DNA of 59,665 bases from NCBI RefSeq assembly GCF_015704865.1, contig NZ_JADQTO010000025.1, forward strand, positions 1 to 59,665, written 5' to 3'. Made by a program: the position numbers and the translations under genes. This DNA comes from Actinoplanes aureus. GTDB taxonomy: Bacteria > Actinomycetota > Actinomycetes > Mycobacteriales > Micromonosporaceae. Under the pieces are notes generated by a model. The model made no database searches and was not told where the DNA came from. It saw nothing but the letters and a program-made list of their open reading frames with translations. Of this stretch, positions 50,131 to 57,812 are shown piece after piece. The number at the start of each line of letters is the position of its first letter. The first letter of the stretch is position 1.

Positions 50131-52217
50131 CGAAGCTGAGCGGAATCGGCCACGCGCTCCGTCTCGTGTGTGGAAGTGGCGGCCGGGACGGTGAAGCTGA
50201 AGCGGGAGCCGCCACCCGGTACGTCCTCCGCCGCGATCGTGCCGCCGTGCCGTTCCACGATGCGCTTGCAGATGCCCAGGCCGAGCCCGGTGCCGGCGTA
50301 CGGCCCGGAGCGGTGGGCCCGGTGGAAGTCGCCGAAGATCGCCTCGTGCTGCCCGGGCGGGATACCGATGCCGTTGTCGGTGATCCGCACCCGGATCATG
50401 TCCTCGTTCCGCTCCGCGGTGATGGTCAGGTTCGGGATGACGTCCGCGGCGGTGTACTTGATCGCGTTGCCGATCAGGTTGTCCAGCAGCTGGCGCAGCA
50501 ACACCGGATCGGCCAGCACCGTGGGCAGGTCCCGGACGGTGAACCGGGGCGCCGGCCGGCCCGCCGCGATCGCGTTGTCGAGACGGGCGATCGTCACCTC
50601 GGTCACCACCTCGGCGAGGTCCACCGGAACCATCCGCATCGCGGCGTCGCGTGCCGTGGTGAAGGCGAGGAGGCCGTCGATCAGCGTCCGCATCCGTACC
50701 GCGGCCCGGGTGACGCGGCGCAGCTCGCTGCGGGCGTCGCGGACCGCCGGGTGGTCGGGTGCCTCGGCGAGCGACTCGCCGGCCGCGTCGCTCCAGCCTT
50801 CGACGGTGGTCACCGGGTTGAGCAGATCGTGCGCCACCACCCCGGCGAAGTTCGCGAGCTCGTCGCGGTGCCGCCGCTCGGCCGTGACGTCGTGGAACAG
50901 CACGACGGCACTGCGGGTGCCGTCGCCGTTCTCGCACGTCGTGGCGCGGATGTTGAGGATCCGCCCGTCCGGCAGTGCCGGGTTGCGGATCAGCAGGTCC
51001 GCGTCGCCGTAGTCTTCTCCGGCCAGCACCCGCACGTGTGCCATCTCCTCGGCGGCCAGCGGGGTGCCGTCGAGGTGGAACAGCCCGTAGTGGGCGGGTC
51101 CGGCCATGGTGTCGCCGGGGTTGAGGTAGTCGCCGAGGAGCCGCTTCGCGGCCCGGTTACGCAGCACCACCTGACCGTTCTCGTCGACGACGGCCAGCCC
51201 GTCGGCGGTCGAGTCGATGATCGCCCGCAGCAGCTCGGCCCGTTGCGACGCCCGCTCCCGCTGCACCGCCAGCTCGGCCCGGTCCGCGGCGAGCTCGGCC
51301 ATCAGGGCGTCGCGCTCGTCGCGGCCCAGCGCCAGCGAGAGACCGACGACGACGATCATGGCGACGAACAGCTGGGCCACCACCGCCCGGTCGGCGGGGC
51401 TGGGGATCTCCGCGAACGGCCCGGTCCCGTGCAGGGTGAACGACATCACGGTGATGCCGGCGACCAGGCTGTGCAGCACGACGAACGAGGCCCGGAACCG
51501 CGCACCGGCCCAGACCGTCACGGCGATCATCAGGAACGCCAGCGGCAGGCCGCGGCTGTACGCGAACCCGGCCAGGTACGCCACGGCGGAGCAGAGGATC
51601 AGCGCGGCGCACTCGGCGACCCGCCGGCGCGGCATGCTCCTCAGCCGGCCCGCTGTGCCGTGGCGCCACCGTTTGTACGCGTGCCCGAGGCAGATGCCCG
51701 CCGCCACGATCAGCAGGACGCTCGTCGTGTTGCGGGCCAGCCACACGAACGTGGCTGACCACGTGTAGGCGCCGGTCAGCAGCCACGTGCCGGCCCGGCC
51801 GACCATCGCACCGACGATCGTGGCCGCGGATGCGCAGGCCAGCAGGCCCCACAGGTCACGGGGACTGCGCAGCGGCTCGATGCCGCCGGCGCCCAGCAGG
51901 TGCGGGCGCGAACGGCCGATCGCGTACATGAAGGCGGTGGTTTGGATGAGGTTGGCGGCGACGAAGATCACCGTCATCGGCGCGGTCGCCCCGGTGGCCA
52001 TGTTGACCAAGACCGTGACCACGGCCAGCGCCACCACGTCGGCCCAGCGTGCCGGAGCCCGCCGTTGCGCGCAGAACCAGACCGCCGCGACCCCGGCGGC
52101 CGGCCACACCAGGCTCATGTTGGCCGAGTCCATCACGGTGAGACGCCCGATGCCCATCGCGATCGCGTAGACCACGGCGAACAGCGCCGTACGCGTCAGC
52201 GACCTGCGATAGGTCAT
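50127..52217 (-). CDS. MASE1-type membrane histidine kinase with PAS domain
   Basis: 696 residues. N-terminal MASE1-like membrane domain of about eight helices (~5-310; SLVWPAAGVAAVWF is typical), PAS (~345-460), HisKA with GVVAHDLLNPVTTVEGW (Leu-Asn replaces the usual Arg-Ser after His-Asp-Leu), and HATPase (NLIGNAIKYT, DNGIGIP, GTGLGLGICKR). It is a paralogue of the CHASE kinase at 44.8-46.9 kb from the PAS domain on. No receiver or response regulator gene is nearby. ATG 52217 is the start. It is the first gene of a three-gene minus-strand unit. Confidence 0.9.
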   Translation of the reverse strand: MTYRRSLTRTALFAVVYAIAMGIGRLTVMDSANMSLVWPAAGVAAVWFCAQRRAPARWADVVALAVVTVLVNMATGATAPMTVIFVAANLIQTTAFMYAIGRSRPHLLGAGGIEPLRSPRDLWGLLACASAATIVGAMVGRAGTWLLTGAYTWSATFVWLARNTTSVLLIVAAGICLGHAYKRWRHGTAGRLRSMPRRRVAECAALILCSAVAYLAGFAYSRGLPLAFLMIAVTVWAGARFRASFVVLHSLVAGITVMSFTLHGTGPFAEIPSPADRAVVAQLFVAMIVVVGLSLALGRDERDALMAELAADRAELAVQRERASQRAELLRAIIDSTADGLAVVDENGQVVLRNRAAKRLLGDYLNPGDTMAGPAHYGLFHLDGTPLAAEEMAHVRVLAGEDYGDADLLIRNPALPDGRILNIRATTCENGDGTRSAVVLFHDVTAERRHRDELANFAGVVAHDLLNPVTTVEGWSDAAGESLAEAPDHPAVRDARSELRRVTRAAVRMRTLIDGLLAFTTARDAAMRMVPVDLAEVVTEVTIARLDNAIAAGRPAPRFTVRDLPTVLADPVLLRQLLDNLIGNAIKYTAADVIPNLTITAERNEDMIRVRITDNGIGIPPGQHEAIFGDFHRAHRSGPYAGTGLGLGICKRIVERHGGTIAAEDVPGGGSRFSFTVPAATSTHETERVADSAQLR

Positions 52218-52284
52218 TACTCGCCCGTCCGCGGAGAGAAGGTCTGTCGTTGACCTATCGGCGGGCCGGCGGGTGATCTGAGTC

Positions 52285-53553
52285 TCAGCTCACGGCGGCG
52301 CGGCGGGCGGTGTACTCAGTGTTGCGGTGGCTCGGGTACGGGATCAGGTTGTCCGGCTGCGGATCGTCGTACGATTCGGTGGCCCAGCGCCGGCCGGTGG
52401 ACTCCATCGGGTCCATGTCGTAGACCGAGCGGCCGTGGAACCGCTGCCCGTAGTCCATCATCCCGTCCACGAGCCGCTCGACGTCGGCGGTCGGCCGTAC
52501 CACGAGGCGCATGAACTGGCTGGTCATGCCGAGCTTGTTGCCGCACTCCCGGGTCATGATGCCGTGGTTGGCGACCAGGTAGTCGCGCAGTGCCACGCCG
52601 GACCACTCGGTCGGCAGCTTCACCAGGAAGAAGTTGCCCTGCGACGGGAAGACGGTGAGCCCGGGGATGCGGCTCAGTTCTCGCGCCATCGACCGGCGGT
52701 CGCGGCTGAGCAGGCGGAGGCTCTCCTCGTACTCCATCTCGTGCTCCTGGATCATGTGGACCACCTTCTCGGCGAGGGAGTTGAGGTTCCACTTGGGGAG
52801 CATTTTGGCGATCTTGCCGGCGATCGCCGGGTTGGCCAGCATGTAGCCGAACCGGATGCCGTGCAGGCCGAAGTTCTTGCCGAGGCTCTTGAGCACCACC
52901 GCGTTCGGGCGGATCACCGCGTCCGGGCCGACCGAGGGATAGCGTTCGGCGTCCGAGAAGTCGATGAACGACTCGTCGACCACCACCAGGTCCAGGTCGC
53001 TGAGCGCGTCCATGAACCGGATGACGTCGCGCCGGGGCAGGTAGTTGCCGTCCGGGTTGTTCACGTTGCAGATCACCGCGACCCGGGACTTGCGCTCCCG
53101 GATGAACTCCACGTACTCCTCGAGGTCGAGCCGGAAGCCGTCGCGTTCCTGCAGCGGGAACATGTCCACCCGCTTGCCGGTCTCCAGGGGCTGGTCGGTC
53201 CACCGGCCGAAGGTCGGGATCGGGATGGCCAGGCTCTCCTTGACCAGCAGATGGTCGATCCAGGTGATCAGCTCGGTGGAGCCGTTCGCCATCGCCACCG
53301 TCTGCGGGTGCAGGCCGAGCACACTCGCCAGCTTCTTGGTGATCGTGGCGGAGTCACTGGGGTAGTACTTCAGGATGCTCTTCAGGTCCCGGGTGAGCTC
53401 GTCGAACATCTCCGGCGTCGGGAAGTACGGGTTGCACGGGATGCAGAAGTCGACGATCTCCGCACCTTCACCGGCGGCACGAGCCAGGTCGAAGTAGGAG
53501 GCGCTGTGCGCACCCTTGTGCAGGATCGACGTGTCGATTCCGGTCCGTGCCAC
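52285..53553 (-). CDS. PLP-dependent class I/II aminotransferase (HisC/CobD-like)
   Basis: 422 residues, fold type I. ANGSTELITWI, ICNVNNPDGNYLP, VVVDESFIDF and the PLP lysine in LKSLGKNFGLHGIRFGY are visible. The sequence is closest in style to histidinol-phosphate aminotransferase or threonine-phosphate decarboxylase, but has a ~50-residue C-terminal extension (YDMDPMESTGRRW onward). It is too isolated from his or cob genes to name. GTG 53553 has GGAGGAC at normal spacing. The 67 bp between it and the upstream kinase gene show nothing notable. Confidence 0.88.
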   Translation of the reverse strand: MARTGIDTSILHKGAHSASYFDLARAAGEGAEIVDFCIPCNPYFPTPEMFDELTRDLKSILKYYPSDSATITKKLASVLGLHPQTVAMANGSTELITWIDHLLVKESLAIPIPTFGRWTDQPLETGKRVDMFPLQERDGFRLDLEEYVEFIRERKSRVAVICNVNNPDGNYLPRRDVIRFMDALSDLDLVVVDESFIDFSDAERYPSVGPDAVIRPNAVVLKSLGKNFGLHGIRFGYMLANPAIAGKIAKMLPKWNLNSLAEKVVHMIQEHEMEYEESLRLLSRDRRSMARELSRIPGLTVFPSQGNFFLVKLPTEWSGVALRDYLVANHGIMTRECGNKLGMTSQFMRLVVRPTADVERLVDGMMDYGQRFHGRSVYDMDPMESTGRRWATESYDDPQPDNLIPYPSHRNTEYTARRAAVS

Positions 53554-53638
53554 GATGTCCTCCCGAGCCCTCGGTCGACGTGTTGCCGTCGCTTGGTACG
53601 GCCCCGGGCGCGGAATCGTTCAGCGGCGTACCGGCGGT

Positions 53639-53655
53639 TCATCCACGCCGGATGA
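53639..53655 (+). promoter_or_regulatory. TCATCC-N5-GGATGA palindrome, copy 1
   Basis: TCATCC-ACGCC-GGATGA, followed by GGCG. Its centre is 44 nt before ATG 53691. It shares the 17-bp architecture with copies at 55094 and 57696. Confidence 0.65.
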
Positions 53656-53690
53656 GGCGGCGCGCATGCCGTCCGGTGAGGCTCAGCGCC

Positions 53691-54188
53691 ATGACCGGTA
53701 TGAATCCGCCATTGGATCCGACGCCGCGCCCGGTGGTCAACGCCGGCAAACTCTGGGCCGGTGGTGCCGCCACCGCAGCGGTCGCCGCCCTGATCGCGAT
53801 CGTCGGCATCCTCTTGGGACGCGGCCTCTTCGACATCGACGTGCTCGCGCCGAAGGGGCAGGGCACCTGGGGTGACGCCAGCACCGGCTGGTACGCCCTC
53901 GGCGCCGCCGTAGCCGCCCTGCTCGCCACCGGACTGGCGCACGTGCTCATCGTGACCACCCCGCGACCGATGCGGTTCTTCGGCTGGGTGATCGGCCTCA
54001 GCACGGTGGCGGCGATGCTGGCACCGTTCGTCACCGACGCGAGTCTCGCGGCCCGGATCTACACCGCCGGGCTCAACATGGTGCTCGGCATCGCCATCGG
54101 CTCGCTGGTCGCCGGGGTGGCCCGATCGGCGACGATGCTGGTCTCGGCGCGCCCGGCACCCCGGCCCTACCCCCGCCAGTACGGCTAG
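53691..54188 (+). CDS. DUF6069-type membrane protein
   Basis: 165 residues with four hydrophobic helices (AAVAALIAIVGILLG, YALGAAVAALLATGLAHVLIV, WVIGLSTVAAMLAPF, MVLGIAIGSLVAGVA) and the RPRPVVNAGKLWAGG-like entry typical of DUF6069. Function unknown. ATG 53691 is 44 nt after the centre of the palindrome at 53639-53655 and begins a run of four plus-strand genes. Confidence 0.7.
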   Translation: MTGMNPPLDPTPRPVVNAGKLWAGGAATAAVAALIAIVGILLGRGLFDIDVLAPKGQGTWGDASTGWYALGAAVAALLATGLAHVLIVTTPRPMRFFGWVIGLSTVAAMLAPFVTDASLAARIYTAGLNMVLGIAIGSLVAGVARSATMLVSARPAPRPYPRQYG

Positions 54189-54200
54189 ACGAAGGAGCCG

Positions 54201-54686
54201 ATGAACATGCCGAGCCTGTTCGATCTGGGTGACGTGGCGATCGGTGCGGCCTTCCGCGCCGGCGAGAGCACCGCCGATGCGCTGGCCCGGGTCCGCGCCG
54301 CCGGCGAGGCCGCCGGGGAGCGGGCCTCGGCCGAGACGTCCGGCCTGCGCGGGCGACTGGCCGCTCTCGCCCAGCGCGGTGCCGCCGAGCGGGCCAAACG
54401 ACAATCGGAGGCATCCGCCCGGGCTGCCGAGGCGCTGGACGCGGCGATGACCGCGATCGCCTCGTCCTCGCTCGTCAATCGGATCGTGGACGTCCAGGTG
54501 GACCGCATGCTCAAGCTCTTCGAGCACGAGCCGGACCGGATACAGGGGCTGGTCCGCGGCCAGCGCGACACCATGGTCGGCGAGGTGGTCGGGCGGGTCC
54601 GGGCCGGCGCGGCGGCCGGCGACGCGGCGGTCGACCGGCTCACCCTGCGGATGGGCCGGCGCGGCGGCGACGCCGAACCGACGTGA
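54201..54686 (+). CDS. hypothetical Ala/Arg-rich helical protein
   Basis: 161 residues, strongly helical, with Ala/Arg/Glu-rich stretches (GRLAALAQRGAAERAKRQSEASARAAEAL) that may form a coiled coil (given as one short block). No membrane helix or known domain. AAGGAG precedes ATG 54201 by 6 nt. Its stop overlaps the start of the RDD gene (GTGA), so they are co-translated. Confidence 0.72.
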   Translation: MNMPSLFDLGDVAIGAAFRAGESTADALARVRAAGEAAGERASAETSGLRGRLAALAQRGAAERAKRQSEASARAAEALDAAMTAIASSSLVNRIVDVQVDRMLKLFEHEPDRIQGLVRGQRDTMVGEVVGRVRAGAAAGDAAVDRLTLRMGRRGGDAEPT

Positions 54687-55141
54687 CCGTCTACGCCGGG
54701 CTGATCAGCCGGTCGATGGCGTACCTCCTCGACGCCCTGATCGTCGCCGTGTTCACCGGCGTCACGGCGACCGCACTGGGCCTGGTGGCCTCGGTCGTCG
54801 GCAACGTGGCCCACGAGCTGTCCGAGACGGTGCTCTCGTCGTATCTGAAGTTCCTGCCCTTCATCTTCGCGTTGTACTGCACGCTGTTCTGGGCGCTCGC
54901 CGGGCGTACCCCCGGGATGACGGTGCTCGGCCTGCGCGTCGTCCGCTTCGACGGCGGCCCGGTGGGCTGGATGGCCGCGTTGATCCGGGCGGTGGTGCTG
55001 GCCTTCTTCCCGATCGGGGCGCTCTGGCTGCTGGTGGACCGCCGCCGCCAGGGACTCCAGGACAAGGTCGCGCGCACCACCGTGCTGCGCCTCTCATCCC
55101 CGCGGGATGAGGTGAGGGCGGTAGCCCGGGCCGCACGCTGA
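54683..55141 (+). CDS. RDD-family membrane protein
   Basis: 152 residues. The RDD pattern is present: RSMAYLLDALIVAV in helix 1 (Arg, then Asp), FALYCTLFWALAGRTPGMTVLGLRVV and the last helix with DRRRQGLQDKVARTTV. Three helices in total. RDD proteins have been linked to ion exchange, but no specific role can be assigned. GTG 54683 overlaps the upstream stop. The second copy of the regulatory palindrome lies inside its last codons. Confidence 0.82.
   Translation: MTVYAGLISRSMAYLLDALIVAVFTGVTATALGLVASVVGNVAHELSETVLSSYLKFLPFIFALYCTLFWALAGRTPGMTVLGLRVVRFDGGPVGWMAALIRAVVLAFFPIGALWLLVDRRRQGLQDKVARTTVLRLSSPRDEVRAVARAAR
55094..55110 (+). promoter_or_regulatory. TCATCC-N5-GGATGA palindrome, copy 2
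   Basis: TCATCC-CCGCG-GGATGA (arms extend to CTCATCC/GGATGAG). Centre 44 nt before GTG 55146, the same distance as copy 1 to its gene, although here it sits in the 3' end of the RDD gene. Confidence 0.65.
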
Positions 55142-55145
55142 GGCC

Positions 55146-56201
55146 GTGTTGACCATGGGGGTTGAAGAGGAGTTCCTGCTGCTGGAGCCGCACGGCGCGG
55201 TGGCGCCGAAGGCGCCGGAGGTGGTCCGCCGGGCCGGGGTGGACGAGCAGATCAAGACCGAGTACATGTCCTACCAGCTGGAGACCGCCACACCCGTCTG
55301 CACCGGCCTCGACGAGTTGCGCCGGGAACTGAGCCGGCTGCGCCTGGCTGCGGCCGCGGCGGCGGAACGGTCCGGGGTGCGGCTGGTGGCCAGCGGCGCG
55401 CCGCCGTTCCCGGCCGGTCCGATGATGGCGTTCAACGAGGAGGACCGGTACCGGCGGCTCGCCCGGCGTTTCCCGGAGGCCACCGAGGCCGGCGGCACCT
55501 GCGGATGCCACGTCCACATCGGCGTGCCCGACCGGGAACTGGCCGCGGCGGTGCTCACCCGGATCCGGCCCTGGCTGCCGGGACTGCTCGCGCTCACCGT
55601 GAACTCGCCGGTGACCGGAGCGACCGACACCGGCTGGGCCAGCCACCGTTACCGGACCCAGCTGCGCTGGCCGACGTTCCGGCCACCGGACGTCTGGGCC
55701 AGCGCCGAACAGTACGACCGGGAGGTGCGCTGGCACCTCGCGGCCGGCACCGCCCTCGACGAGTCCGGCATCTACTTCCTGGCCCGGCTCTCCGCCCGCT
55801 ACCCGACCATCGAGGTACGCGTGGCCGACACCGGTCTGGGCGTCGCGGACACGGTGCTGCTCGCCGGCGTGGTGCGAGCCCTGGTGGCGACCCTCATCGA
55901 GGACGTACGGCAGCGTGCCAAGATCGTCCCGGTCGCGGCCGGGCGGATCACCGAGCGGCTGCTGGCGGTGGCCCGCGGCGGCACCCGGACCGCGGACGAG
56001 GCGGCCCGCCTGCTCGGCAAGATCACCCCGCAGCTGGACGCGAACGGCGACACCGGCGAGGTCTACGCCGGCGTCGAGCGGCTGCGCCGGGAGGGCACCG
56101 GCGCGGAGCGGCAGCGGCGGCTCTGGAAGCGGTACGGGCCGACCCGCGACTTCGTCGGCGCCCTGGCCGAGGCGACCGCGCCGCTGGCACTGCGGGTCTG
56201 A
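55146..56201 (+). CDS. ybdK: YbdK-type carboxylate-amine ligase (glutamate-cysteine ligase 2 family)
   Basis: 351 residues of the GCS2/YbdK fold: MGVEEEFLLLEP at the start (metal-binding Glu cluster), GGTCGCHVHIGVPDR (ATP/metal site), TDTGWASHRYRTQLRWPTFRPP and EVRVADTGLGVADTVL. It catalyses ATP-dependent ligation of a carboxylate to an amine; YbdK itself has weak gamma-glutamyl-cysteine activity. GTG 55146 is used; ATG 55155 lies within the same motif. A bidirectional terminator follows at 56225-56264. Confidence 0.92.
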   Translation: MLTMGVEEEFLLLEPHGAVAPKAPEVVRRAGVDEQIKTEYMSYQLETATPVCTGLDELRRELSRLRLAAAAAAERSGVRLVASGAPPFPAGPMMAFNEEDRYRRLARRFPEATEAGGTCGCHVHIGVPDRELAAAVLTRIRPWLPGLLALTVNSPVTGATDTGWASHRYRTQLRWPTFRPPDVWASAEQYDREVRWHLAAGTALDESGIYFLARLSARYPTIEVRVADTGLGVADTVLLAGVVRALVATLIEDVRQRAKIVPVAAGRITERLLAVARGGTRTADEAARLLGKITPQLDANGDTGEVYAGVERLRREGTGAERQRRLWKRYGPTRDFVGALAEATAPLALRV

Positions 56202-56224
56202 CCACCCGGGCCAGGCCGACGGCA

Positions 56225-56264
56225 AGCGGCGAGGCCTCCGGGTGCCGCCGGAGACCTCGCCGCT
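56225..56264. terminator. bidirectional hairpin terminator
   Basis: 17-bp stem with a single mismatch (AGCGGCGAGG-C-CTCCGG paired with CCGGAG-A-CCTCGCCGCT) and a 6-nt loop, between the convergent ybdK (stop 56201) and SHOCT (stop 56276) genes. Confidence 0.88.
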
Positions 56265-56275
56265 CGATCGCCTGC

Positions 56276-56581
56276 TCAGCCCAGGATGCGGGCCTTCTGC
56301 TGCTGGAACTCCTGCTCGGAGAGCACGCCCTGGCTCTTCAGCTCGCCGAGCTGCTTCAGCTGCTCCAGCTTCACGGCCATCGGATCCGGCGCAGGCTCGG
56401 CGGCTACCGGCGCCGGCGCGTACTGCGGCTGTTGCTGCTGTTCGTAGTACGCCTGTGAGTCCTGCTCGTCGGCCTTCCTCTGCCAGCGGCCGGCCTGCCG
56501 GCGGGAGACACGATTGGAGACCGCGGTCGCCGTACCGGCGACCACCGCGGTGCGGGCGATTCCTCGCAGAAGTCCGGGCAT
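56276..56581 (-). CDS. SHOCT-domain small protein
   Basis: 101 residues. N-terminal GIARTAVVAGTATAV hydrophobic patch, a Gln-rich linker (YYEQQQQPQYAPAP) and a C-terminal SHOCT motif (LEQLKQLGELKSQGVLSEQE, then F..KARIL). SHOCT domains mediate oligomerisation or membrane-protein recruitment. ATG 56581 lies 5 nt after the upstream DUF6325 stop, so the two are coupled. Confidence 0.85.
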   Translation of the reverse strand: MPGLLRGIARTAVVAGTATAVSNRVSRRQAGRWQRKADEQDSQAYYEQQQQPQYAPAPVAAEPAPDPMAVKLEQLKQLGELKSQGVLSEQEFQQQKARILG

Positions 56582-56586
56582 CAGAC

Positions 56587-57060
56587 TCACCTTCCTCCGG
56601 TAGCGCTGGTGGGTGCCGCCGCGGCCGCTTCCGGATCGGTTTCGTCCAGGGCTGCCAGCAGCGCTTGTACGGGAATCCGGCCGCCCGCCACGACCTGGGC
56701 GCCGTTGCGCCGCAACTGGACGGCGAGCGGTGCCGCCCACAGGTTCTCGTAGACCACGACCGCCGCGGCCGAACCGGCGGTCAGCACCGAACCGACCTCC
56801 CGCAGGTCGTCGCCGCCGAGGATGCCGGAGGCCGCACCGTGGAAGACGCCCAGGTCGGCGATCTCCAGGTCCTTACCCTCCAGGGCGAACACGCTTCCCT
56901 CGAGCGTCTTCTTGATGAACAGGATGTCGAGGATCCGGATGATTCTCCGGTCCACCAGGTCCACCAGCAGCGGGAACGCCTTGCCGTTGAGGCTCCCGTC
57001 GGGGAACTCGACGCACAGATAGTCGATCGGGCCCATCTCTTCCAGCAGATCTTCAGGCAC
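56587..57060 (-). CDS. DUF6325-type protein
   Basis: 157 residues. MGPIDYLCVEFPDG opening, IIRILDILFIKKTLEGSV and a Gly/Ala-rich centre (AGSAAAVVVYENLWAAPLA) match the other DUF6325-like protein at 57162-57611 in layout. Such proteins are often found with SHOCT genes and have been regarded as stress or envelope associated, without a known activity. GTG 57060 is called; ATG 57036 (MGPIDYL) would match the family start more closely. Confidence 0.72.
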   Translation of the reverse strand: MPEDLLEEMGPIDYLCVEFPDGSLNGKAFPLLVDLVDRRIIRILDILFIKKTLEGSVFALEGKDLEIADLGVFHGAASGILGGDDLREVGSVLTAGSAAAVVVYENLWAAPLAVQLRRNGAQVVAGGRIPVQALLAALDETDPEAAAAAPTSATGGR

Positions 57061-57069
57061 AGTGCCCCC

Positions 57070-57153
57070 CTAACTCGCGGCCGGTACGGTTCGGCCGCGC
57101 AGGACGCCGTACGCGGCGGCCGCGCGCTGCCGGGTGTTCTGTCTCCTGGTCAT
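57070..57153 (-). CDS. 27-residue basic small ORF between the DUF6325 genes
   Basis: ATG 57153 is preceded by GAGGAG with 4-nt spacing, one of the best ribosome-binding sites in this window. The frame runs 27 codons to TAG: MTRRQNTRQRAAAAY, then GVLRGRTVPAAS. It fills the 101-bp gap exactly between two co-directional related genes (9 bp on each side). It could encode a microprotein or be a leader that couples translation of the downstream gene. Confidence 0.55.
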   Translation of the reverse strand: MTRRQNTRQRAAAAYGVLRGRTVPAAS

Positions 57154-57161
57154 CGCTCTCC

Positions 57162-57611
57162 TCAGCTCGTTGTGATCAGGCGGTTCTGGTCGTGGCTGTT
57201 CCGGATCCGGACCCGGCCGTGTCCCGGGGCGCCGGGGATGTGGGTGAGCGCCACGATGCTCCCGTCGAAGGCGGCCACCGGCCCGGCCAGATCGCGCACC
57301 CAGCGGTGCTCCAGGAGCACCGCCAGCGCGTCCCGCTTGTCGCCGACCACCGCCGCGACCTCGGCGACGTCCGACTCGGTGATCAGGCCGCTGGCCAGTC
57401 GCGCGAGCCGGGCCCGATCGCCGCCCAGCTCCGGCAACTCGCTGAGCTCCACGGTGAACGCGCAGCCCGCCGGGTCGGTACGGACCGCCAGGACGTCGAC
57501 GACTCTCATCTCCGCGGCGGCGGAGAGATGGTCCAGGGTCACCCGGACACCGTCGCTCAGCCGTTCGGCGGGGAAGGACAACACCATCAGTTCCAGCGGC
57601 CCGAATGCCAT
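57162..57611 (-). CDS. DUF6325-type protein (first of pair)
   Basis: 149 residues, cytoplasmic. It begins MAFGPLELMVLSFPAE and continues MRVVDVLAVRTDPAG, parallel to the downstream paralogue (MGPIDYLCVEFPDG, IRILDILFIKK). The C-terminal half (VLLEHRWVRDLAGPVAAFDG) is also comparable with VVYENLWAAPLAVQLRRNG. ATG 57611 is the start. It heads a minus-strand unit of two DUF6325 genes, the small ORF and the SHOCT gene. The third regulatory palindrome lies about 93 bp upstream. Confidence 0.72.
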   Translation of the reverse strand: MAFGPLELMVLSFPAERLSDGVRVTLDHLSAAAEMRVVDVLAVRTDPAGCAFTVELSELPELGGDRARLARLASGLITESDVAEVAAVVGDKRDALAVLLEHRWVRDLAGPVAAFDGSIVALTHIPGAPGHGRVRIRNSHDQNRLITTS

Positions 57612-57695
57612 GGCGTCAGCCTGCTCGTCCGGCGAACCGCCGGCCTCACCCGCCGGGGGTGAACCTGTGCCGCCGTGCAGCGCGCCCGGATGTGT

Positions 57696-57712
57696 TCATC
57701 CGCGCCGGATGA
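57696..57712. promoter_or_regulatory. TCATCC-N5-GGATGA palindrome, copy 3
   Basis: TCATCC-GCGCC-GGATGA between the divergent DUF6325 operon (start 57611) and the membrane-protein gene (start 57813). Flanking GGCG on the right is shared with copy 1. It could serve either or both directions. Confidence 0.65.
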
Positions 57713-57812
57713 GGCGTCCGCATCGCCCGTCGGGAAGCGTCGGCGGAAGCCGGCGAGCGTGCCAGATACCGCGCCACCAGGCGCCTCGCCGGCCGGCATC
57801 CAGGAGGCAACG

